The translations under genes and the position numbers were made by a program. Source: Adenophora triphylla var. japonica (Eukaryota > Streptophyta > Magnoliopsida > Asterales > Campanulaceae). From it: a stretch of DNA of 64,000 nucleotides. Each line of letters starts with the position of its first letter. Position 1 is the first letter of the stretch. Of the stretch, positions 56,678-64,000 are shown piece after piece. The notes beneath the pieces were generated by a model. That model did not search any database and was not told where the DNA came from. It was given only the letters and a program-made list of their open reading frames with translations. The DNA is taken from positions 124,001 through 188,000 of the forward strand of contig JAFEMH010000925.1 in the NCBI GenBank assembly GCA_022495995.1, given 5' to 3'.

Positions 56678-56914
56678 TACTCCCTCCGTCCCAAATTAAA
56701 TATCATGTTTTGTCCCAAAATGAATTGACCTTTTGAAACTTTACCTTCAAATAACTTTGTCCCTAAATCATTTTTTTTCATAGTTCATTAATATTTTGCA
56801 AAATAGTTTTGAAAGTGAACATCAAGAATATTTACGATTTTTTTATTAAAAATCAATCTTCTCAAAACGGCCCTTAAATCTCAAATAGACATTTATTTTG
56901 GGAAGAAGGGAATA
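56678..56914. mobile_element. Diverged Stowaway-type MITE
   Basis: It has left end TACTCCCTCCGTCCC and right end degraded to TTTGGGAAGAAGGGAATA, with partly complementary arms (AAATGAATTGACC... / ...ATTTATTTTGGG). No coding capacity. Confidence 0.6.
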
Positions 56915-56939
56915 TCTTATTTTGCTTCTCATGTTGGAT

Positions 56940-58430
56940 GTTTAGAAGGTTGTGTTTTATACATGATTCTTAAGGCTTACCTTTCAAGTTTTGTTATGCT
57001 AAAGTTGACCATCCTTTTTATTAGTTCAATTATGTATCCTTCTTTAATTTTAAAATTTTTTCTCATTTCTTAACTTGCTTCCTCACTTATCCTGTTCTTC
57101 CATATTCATTATTAGAAGGAAATACTTGCCTGGTTCTCTTTCTTCAAATTGAATCCCAAGCCATTCTGCAAAGTTTCTTATTTTATTGTATTCCGTCTAT
57201 CCCTTTTGGCTTCACTTCTCTTTCTTCCTCCCTACTTCTTTATTCCCCCTCCCTTCCAAGCACCATAGCTTTCATAGTTTCATATTTTCCTCTATTTTGC
57301 TTCTCTTTATTTTTGCATGTCCCTGAATTACGTTTCCATCACTTCTTCTTTCTTAGCTTCACTTTCATCCAAGCTTATTATTTTTGACCCATCACCTTTA
57401 TTTAATAAAAAGCGCATTGTTTTTCACGGCTTATGTGACCCAATTTAGTAAACCTCTCTTTTAGATCCGTCCTACTTTATTATATTTTTATTGTTTCATA
57501 TGTTAAGACTCCTTGACTTCCTATAAATATTTCACTGTCATCTCTTCTCGATTATCAATATTGCCATTTAAGCTTCTATCATCTTCGTTAATGATATAGG
57601 ACTCTCTTGCCTTGTCTCCTAAACTGATTTTTCACCTCCTTTATGATGTATAATTGTCCCATTTTCACCACTTCCTTTCTCATCCTCTTCGTAGGTTTCT
57701 CTAATTTCCTAAATTTTCACAATCATCTTACTCTTACTTGTTCTTACCGATAAGTAACTTACCTAGTAGCCTCATCTTGTTCTCTTCTTTCAAATTAAAT
57801 TCCAAGACGTTTTCCAAAATCGCATATTTCTTTATCGTTTTTCTTCTCATATCCATTTCTTTAAATTATACTTCTTGTTTCTCAACTTAATTGTTTGTCT
57901 TCAATTTCTTGTCTCCTTTCCATGCAAGTGTTCCTTTCCAAGACATTTCCCTTGATGTAATACATTTGTTCTATGATACCAAATTCATGATTAGAAACGA
58001 ACACTTGCACTTTTTCCTACTCGTTTTATATTGACTTGACACGTTTACTCTTGTTTTCTACCTTTCACTATTTGGTTAATAAACTAACATAGTTCTTCTC
58101 ATTCAAATTGATCCCCGAGCCATTCTCTAAAATCCCATAACCAAAGCTAGTTTGTTCGAGTTTCACATTTTTATTGTTTCTTAAATTGGTTTTTCTTTTT
58201 CCCTCTAAGTTTTGTACACTTTCTTATGTTTCTTTCCTCAAGTGCCTTTAGTTCTTTGATTTGTTTCTTCCTTACCTCTTTTCTATTTCTCTTATATGCT
58301 CTTGGCCAAAATACGGTTACCATCCTCAAGTATACACCTGATTTCCCTTTACAACACACCCCTAATAGAAAAGTGTCTACTTTAATTTTGAAATTGTTCC
58401 ACTTTATCCCTGACCACAAATGTTAGAAAT
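56940..58430 (+). repeat. Pyrimidine-rich region with a degenerate dispersed unit
   Basis: The plus strand is rich in T and C for 1.5 kb. A diverged ~50-bp unit recurs: TTCAAATTGAATCCCAAGCC at 57131-57180, CAAATTAAATTCCAAGACG at 57781-57835, and TTCAAATTGATCCCCGAGCC at 58091-58145, each followed by an NTCCAAAATC-like word. Three more copies lie at 61240-61812. It seems non-coding. Confidence 0.6.
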
Positions 58431-58843
58431 ATTAATAGAATTGGTCATGTGGATGTCACTTGATGCGCATTTGTCATTTCAATGTGTTCAATATGTTTGA
58501 TCTTCAAAGGCATCCCCTAAATTCCACTTTAAACCTTGCTCAAATTTGCCTTATTTTTAATACATAAATTAAATTATTAATAAAAATAGTGATACATTAA
58601 TTATTATCTACTATAATTATTTTATATTTTCATGAAACAAACTAAATAAAATTTCAAACACAAAAATACAATGATTTTTTCATTTTTCATTTTATTGATT
58701 TATTATTATAATAAAAAATAAAATAATTAATGTCAATTCTATATAGCACCATTCTCTTTGAACTTTTCATTTTAACTTTTAATTTTTCTTTTATTTACCA
58801 TTTATTTGAATATTATTTCTTATTATTTATGAGTTGGTCTATT

Positions 58844-59904
58844 AAAAAACGCGTTTTTTCTGGCACTTAGAAAAAACGTGTTTTGTGTTTCCCCGTTTGT
58901 GCCAGTTCCAGTTTAACAAAGTGCCAGTGTGACAGTGCCAGTGCATGTGTAACAAAGTGCCAGTACCAGTTTAATAAAGTGCTAGTGTAAACTGGCACTG
59001 GCGTTTTTTACACGGGCACTTTTATATACATGAACTGGCACTCTTCACACTGGCACTCTGTTACACTAACACTGCACTTTGTTACGCTAACATTTTTGCT
59101 GACTCTCAAAAACACAAGCACTGGCATTTAAAAACACATGCACTGGTATTCAAAAACACATGCACTGGCACTCAAAAACAATGGTAATCATTTTTGTTGG
59201 CTCTCAAAAACACAAGCACTGGCATTCAAAAACACATGCACTGGCATTCAAAAACACATACACTGGCACTCAAAAATACATACACTGGCACTCAAATTCT
59301 CATCTGATTTGTTCTGCACGACGGATTGTACTGGCATTCCAAAACACATGCACTGGCACTCGAATTAAAATGCACCGGCACTCGAATTAATTTTGGTTCG
59401 TCGGAACGTGATTTATACTGTTTTTCCTTCTCCAAATCCAAAATCACACACAAACACACACCATTCATGATTTTGTTCTTCTAGCACCTCATTGAACCGA
59501 TAAATTCAACTCATAGATGTCAATTCAAATTCAAAAGCTCCGTCAACTTTGATTCCGTCGATCTCGATGGCAAGCTATATATCTCGATCCGAGACCTTAG
59601 GTCAAAAATCGTCCGCCAGAAGAGCCTCAATGTATGCCAAGACTTCGATTTTGTCTTCTCCGATGCCATCACCGGTCAAGGTCAATCTTCTCATCCCTTC
59701 AATTCTACATAAAATGCAGGACGATGATTGAGGTTTATAATTCAATTTGATTGAGTTTTTATTTTTGATTTTGACGGCGATTAGAGAGAGAAGCTCTCTG
59801 AAAAACGTTTAGAGAGAGAGAGAGTAGAGAGAGCGCGACGGGTAAAGTTTTACGGTAATTTTAAAACACGTTTTTTCGTAAGCTTATGAAAAAACGCGTT
59901 TTTT
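58844..59904. mobile_element. Unclassified element with ~45-bp terminal inverted repeats
   Basis: Left end AAAAAACGCGTTTTTTC...GAAAAAACGTGTTTT; right end is its inverse (AAAACACGTTTTTTC...GAAAAAACGCGTTTTTT). Each end is itself two small palindromes (AACGCGTT, AAACGTGTTT). TA at both borders may be the target duplication. The left half contains dozens of GTGCCAGT/ACTGGCAC words in both orientations (58895-59390). The right half has a short open frame (59549-59731), then a GA-rich stretch. No transposase was seen, so it is non-autonomous. Confidence 0.65.
59100..59395 (+). repeat. ~22-bp tandem repeat array
   Basis: About ten copies of CACTGGCATTCAAAAACACATG-type units (varying CACTGGCACTC / CACTGGCATTC, ACATG / ACATAC), interrupted at about 59170-59210 and 59300-59330. 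Open frames through it come from the 22-bp periodicity and lack of stops, and do not indicate a gene. Confidence 0.8.
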
Positions 59905-59929
59905 ACAAGTTTTTGGCATTATTTATATC

Positions 59930-60377
59930 TAAAGTATTAAATGATAAAGTAACACACAATTTATTATTATAAATCCTATAGTTTTCTATAACTAAAAAAA
60001 TTAAAGAATACTAAAATTATAAATAGAAAAAAGTATAAAACGTAACTTAAGACACTATTATAACAAATAAATGCAATATATAAGAAGTAAAAAAACATAA
60101 ATAATAATCTTCAAATAGAATGATAAATTGAAGAAAAAATAAGAGTTAAAATGAAAAGTTAAAAGATAAGCATGCTATATATGTGACATTAATTTTTTTA
60201 TTATCCCATATTTGGTGAAGATTTATCCTCTTAATGCCTCATTCCCTATCTCGTTCACGATTTTTCACTTATCGGCTCTTTTGTGTTATAATTTTTTCTT
60301 ACGTTTATCTCTTTCTAGATATTCATCTCCACCAATTTTCTTCTTTTTCTGCCATTCTACAATGATAATCATTCTTC
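59930..60377. other. AT-rich stretch without features
   Basis: This lies between two terminal-inverted-repeat elements. Nothing was recognised. Confidence 0.4.
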
Positions 60378-61075
60378 TTGCACTACAACAAATATGGCTT
60401 TTAACGGCATTTTAAAAAGTGCCAGAAAAAAATTGCTGGAAAAGCTATTGGAAACATTTTCGGCACTTTTTAAACTGCCGGAAAAAGTGATGTAGCAATA
60501 CTCTGCGGCACTTTTAAAGTGTCGAAAATTTACAGCACTTCTAAAAATTTCGAAAATTTAGCGGCACTTTTAAAGTGTCGGATATGAACGAGTGCTCTAC
60601 CTCCAAGCTAAAGTGTTATTTTATACAATTATTCACTTTTATGTATCTCTCAGTACACATAAGCTTATACAATGCATTTTTTATGATTGTAATAATATAA
60701 ATCCACTATTTGTAATAAATTAACGACAATTACGTGAAAATATGAATGAAACAAAAAATTAAACAAAAATGTAAGAATATTCCTCTTATTATTAGCAGAC
60801 ATATAACAAAAAAGTGTCGAAAATTAGCGGCACTACTTAAAAAGCACCGGAAATCAGCGACACTTTCTAGAAAGTTTTGAAAATTAGCGGTACTTTTTAA
60901 CAAGTGTCGAAAATTAACGATGCCAGAAAATAGCGGCAATTATTTAAAAAGTGCCAGAAATTTAGCGGCATTTATTAAAAGTGTCGGAAATTAGCGGCAC
61001 TTAGTAAAAAGTGCCGCAAATTAACGACACGTATTGAATGAAGTGCCGGGAAAAGCCATTTTTGTTGTAGTGTTG
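60378..61075. mobile_element. Non-autonomous CACTA (En/Spm-like) element
   Basis: The element is 60381-61072 (692 bp), with ends CACTACAACAAATATGGCTT and, inverted, CACTACAACAAAAATGGCTT, flanked by the 3-bp duplication TTG. These are the CACTA termini and target duplication length of the superfamily. Both subterminal regions carry many short GCGGCACTTTTTAAAAGTGC-type palindromic repeats, which in this superfamily bind the transposase-associated protein. No coding sequence is left. Confidence 0.9.
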
Positions 61076-62222
61076 TTTTCTTCCTTTAACTCATTCTTGA
61101 AGCCCATTCTTATTTCCCATCTTTAATTGTTTTTACTGATTCCTCATTTGCATGACATGACAACTTATTCTTAGCTAGTAAGGAATGCATATCCTGCTAA
61201 CCTTACTATTAACTTGACTACTTGCTTTTTTTTTTTTTTATTGTTCTCTTCCTACAAATCGAATCCAAAATCTAGACGGATATCCAAAATCACATCTTCT
61301 GTGTTATCAGTTTTTTACCATTTTATTTCTCTCCTTTTGTTGCTTACATTGATTTTTATTCTTTCCGTCTTAGCCTTTTGTGTTCTCTTCAAACTGAATC
61401 CATGATGATCTCCAAAATCACATTTTTTGTGCCATCAATTTTCTAGGAGCTATTTTTTCCATTTTATTTTCTCCTTTTATTACTTGCATTGCTTTTTATT
61501 CTTTCCCTCTTAGCTTTCTATTTCTTCTTCACTTCACTTGCCTTGACCTTTTCTTTTTCGTCTTTATCTCGTTTGACTTCATTTCTTTTTCTTCCCCATT
61601 GTCTCTTTTATATCTCTCCCTTATGAGCCTTGTTTTGTATATCTTTTTCACTTTTTTCAAGTGTCACCCTTTTGATTATTTGACCGTGATTAAAACTTTT
61701 CCTCTAAGCTTTCTTCCATTTCTCCGCTCAACTATTAAAACATGCTTGCCCAGTTGTGTTTTCTTGTTTTAAATTGATTTCCGTTCCATTTCCCAAACTC
61801 CCATACTCTTTCCGTACCAGTATAAGATTCACATTTTCCTTTTTGATACGTATCGGGGTAAGGTTTACATTTCATTTTATTCCTAAAACGACAACAAATG
61901 AATAGTACTCCCTCCGTCCCTAAATGTTTGTCCTATTTGATTTTTTTGTTGAACTTTGACCACAAATTTATGAGAGATTAATCATGTTCATGAAATTCTA
62001 AAAGTTGTTGTTGATAATATTATTAATGGTGAATCAATAGGAATTTTTAGAATTTCATGAACATAATTAAATTGTCATATATTTGTGGTCAAAGTTCAAC
62101 TAAAAAGTCAAATGGAAAAACATTTAGGGACGGAGGGAGTATTTTGGACATATATGTCCTCAACTTTTTGGATAACAAGAAACCCTATGCTTCCCTAACC
62201 TATTTTTTTACCCACTTGCATA
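61076..62222 (+). repeat. Second pyrimidine-rich region with the degenerate unit
   Basis: This continues the composition of 56940-58430. Unit copies: CTTCCTACAAATCGAATCC (61247), CTTCAAACTGAATCCATG (61385), TTTAAATTGATTTCCGTTCC (61765). The CACTA element and the element at 58844 appear to have inserted into this repeated field. Confidence 0.5.
61906..62141. mobile_element. Stowaway-type MITE, near-perfect hairpin
   Basis: It has ends TACTCCCTCCGTCCC and GGGACGGAGGGAGTA with TA borders. The arms continue complementary inward (GTTGAACTTTGACCACAAAT against ATTTGTGGTCAAAGTTCAAC), so most of the 236 bp can fold. It is related to the element at 15755. Confidence 0.88.
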
Positions 62223-64000
62223 TGAATAGTATTTGGACAATAATTATATTATCAATCTACTTGACTTATTTATCCTCTTTCTTAACATTTTCTTAATAAG
62301 CGTGCAATCCCTTGGTGTGAACATTACTCCGAGACAAAAGGAGTATTATTTTGCTATAAATTTCTCAAAGCTATTTCATTAGGTTTCAACATCTTGAATT
62401 TCTCATCTTATTGTTCCTTCGATTGTTTTTTTCTTTCCCATATGCACCTTCTTGTCTTTCATTCTCGGTCGCCTTCCAATTTTATTTTATTTTCTTCTTC
62501 TTTATACTTATTATAGCTTACTTGTTTTCTACTTCATTACTTCTTTACTCTCCCTCGCTATATAAGCAACATTTATTTCACAAGTTCACAACTTTCGTCT
62601 ATTTTGATTCTCGTAGTTCTTTTAAACCCTCGAAATTTCATTGAACGGTATAAACTGACCATGACCCATAGGTCATGGAGTCATCACAATAAGACAAGGG
62701 CAATCCCCAAAGTGAAAATTTACAACTCCTTAAAACGACATTGGGAGTGGGGCTCCCTACCTATGGTCGTCTCGCCTGCTCGACACATCAACATGTCGTC
62801 CAAAGCTCAATATAATCTCGGCATTAAGTTGTGTCAGCCGATCCAATGACTCTGGGCTAAGTCGACAAGGCCATACACCGAGCATGACTTGCCTGACATA
62901 CATTCGGTTAACGCAGTTCGAATCCTAGTCAAATAAGCAAACTATGAAATTAGGATATGAACAGGAATCAAATCCTTAAATCATTCCTAAACTTACTCTC
63001 TCTCTCTCTGAGACTCTAAACCGCCTCAAACTACTATAAATGCAAGGCATAAATCACAAAATTCTGGTAACGCATTCTTCGTTTGAATAGTGTTTGGACA
63101 ATTATATTATCAATCTACTTGACTTATTTATCCTCTTTCTTAATATTTTCTCAATAATCGTGCAATCCCTTGGTGCGAACCTTACTCCGAGACAAAGGAA
63201 GTATTATTTTGCTATAAATTTCTCAAAGCTATTTCATTAGGTTTCAACCTCTTGAATTTCTCATCTTATTGTTCCTTCGATTGTTTTTTCTTTCCCATAT
63301 GCACCTTCTTGTCTTTCATTCTCAGTCGCCTTCCATTTTTTTTTTAATTTTCTTCTTCTTTATACTTATTATAGCTCACTTGTTTTCTACTTCATAACTT
63401 CTTTACTCTCCCTCACTATATAAGCAACATTTATTTCACAAGTTCACAACTTTCCTCTATTTTGATTCTCGTAGTACTTTTAAACCGTCGAAAGTACATT
63501 GAACGGTATAAATTGAACATCACCCATAGGTCATAGAGTCATCACAATAAGACAAGGGCAATCCATTAGTGAAAAATTACAACTCCTTAAGACGACATTG
63601 GGAGTGGGCCTCCCTACCTATGGTCGTCTCGCCTTCTCGACCCAGCAACATGTCATCCAAAGCTCAATATAATATCGGCATAATGTTGTGTCAGACGATG
63701 ACTCTGGGCTAAGTCGACCAATGCCATGCATCGAGCATGACTTGCCTGACATAAATCTGGTTAACGCAGTACGAATCCTAGTCAAATAAGCAAACTATGG
63801 AATTAGGATCTGAACAAGATTCAATCCTTAAATCATTCCTAAACTTACTCTCTAATACACTAAACCGCCACAAAACACTATAAATACAAGGCATAAATTA
63901 CAAAATTCTGATAACACATTCTTCATATGAATAGTGTTTGGACAATTATATTATCAATCTACTTGACTTATTTATCCTCTTTTTTAATATTTTCTTAATA
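62223..64000 (+). repeat. 0.85-kb tandem repeat running off the window
   Basis: Copies start with TGAATAGT-TTTGGACAAT at 62223, 63084 and 63928 (units of 861 and 844 bp, the third cut by the window end). Each unit contains a CT-rich half and a more balanced half with GCAGTTCGAATCCTAGTC or GCAGTACGAATCCTAGTC, which resembles a tRNA-type B box in the first copy. Copies are perhaps 90 percent alike by eye. No gene was recognised. Confidence 0.85.

Noticed and set aside
59138..59390. Two overlapping 76-codon frames with Lys-Thr-His-Ala-Leu repeats
   Set aside because: They are translations of the 22-bp tandem repeat. Similar frames appear in any stop-free short repeat.

Overview
This is nuclear DNA of a flowering plant, most likely a eudicot. 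The evidence is one spliced gene for a plastid-targeted class I aldolase with GT-AG introns, set in AT-rich DNA dominated by plant transposon families (Stowaway MITEs, small Helitrons, hAT, CACTA, Ty1/copia, Ty3 Athila and chromovirus-like elements, and a Cassandra TRIM). No bacterial features are present. The species cannot be named from the sequence alone.

Layout. 1-12.5 kb is a nest. A Helitron-type 3' end (946) and helicase remnant (12.2-12.5 kb) appear to bracket a hAT transposon (1435-11717, 8-bp target duplication), and the hAT contains a decayed Ty1/copia element (1989-8298). About 0.56 kb of the hAT left end lies on both sides of the copia element. 12.6-16.1 kb is a tandem triplication split by a MITE and by a minisatellite-bearing insert, then a GC-richer stretch with a MITE. 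16.9-21.5 kb, minus strand, is the only complete host gene: six-exon plastid fructose-bisphosphate aldolase, FBA3-like, with a small Helitron in its last intron. 21.8-28.8 kb holds MITEs, three more Helitrons of the same family, and a non-coding LTR-retrotransposon segment. 28.8-31.7 kb is an internally deleted copia element.

32.6-49.4 kb is a second nest. An RPA-like gene fragment reads in frame into the gag of an Athila-type Ty3 element. That element is split by an 8.7-kb chromovirus-like element (34391-43053) inside gag and by a 754-bp Cassandra TRIM (44790-45543) inside reverse transcriptase. 49.8-53.1 kb is another truncated Ty3 element. 54.1-55.0 kb has a 142-bp inverted repeat. 56.7-64.0 kb is pyrimidine-rich, degenerately repetitive DNA with an unclassified terminal-inverted-repeat element (58844-59904), a mini-CACTA (60381-61072) and a 0.85-kb tandem repeat that runs off the window.

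Function. Apart from the aldolase, which serves the Calvin cycle in the chloroplast stroma, every recognisable coding region is a broken transposon gene. The most striking shared pattern is short, GC-rich, near-palindromic motifs in small arrays inside the non-coding parts of several unrelated elements (copia leader, chromovirus LTRs, Athila spacer, hAT end, a leader-like segment). A second pattern is that two retrotransposons have almost identical LTRs but dead polymerase genes, which points to recent mobilisation in trans.
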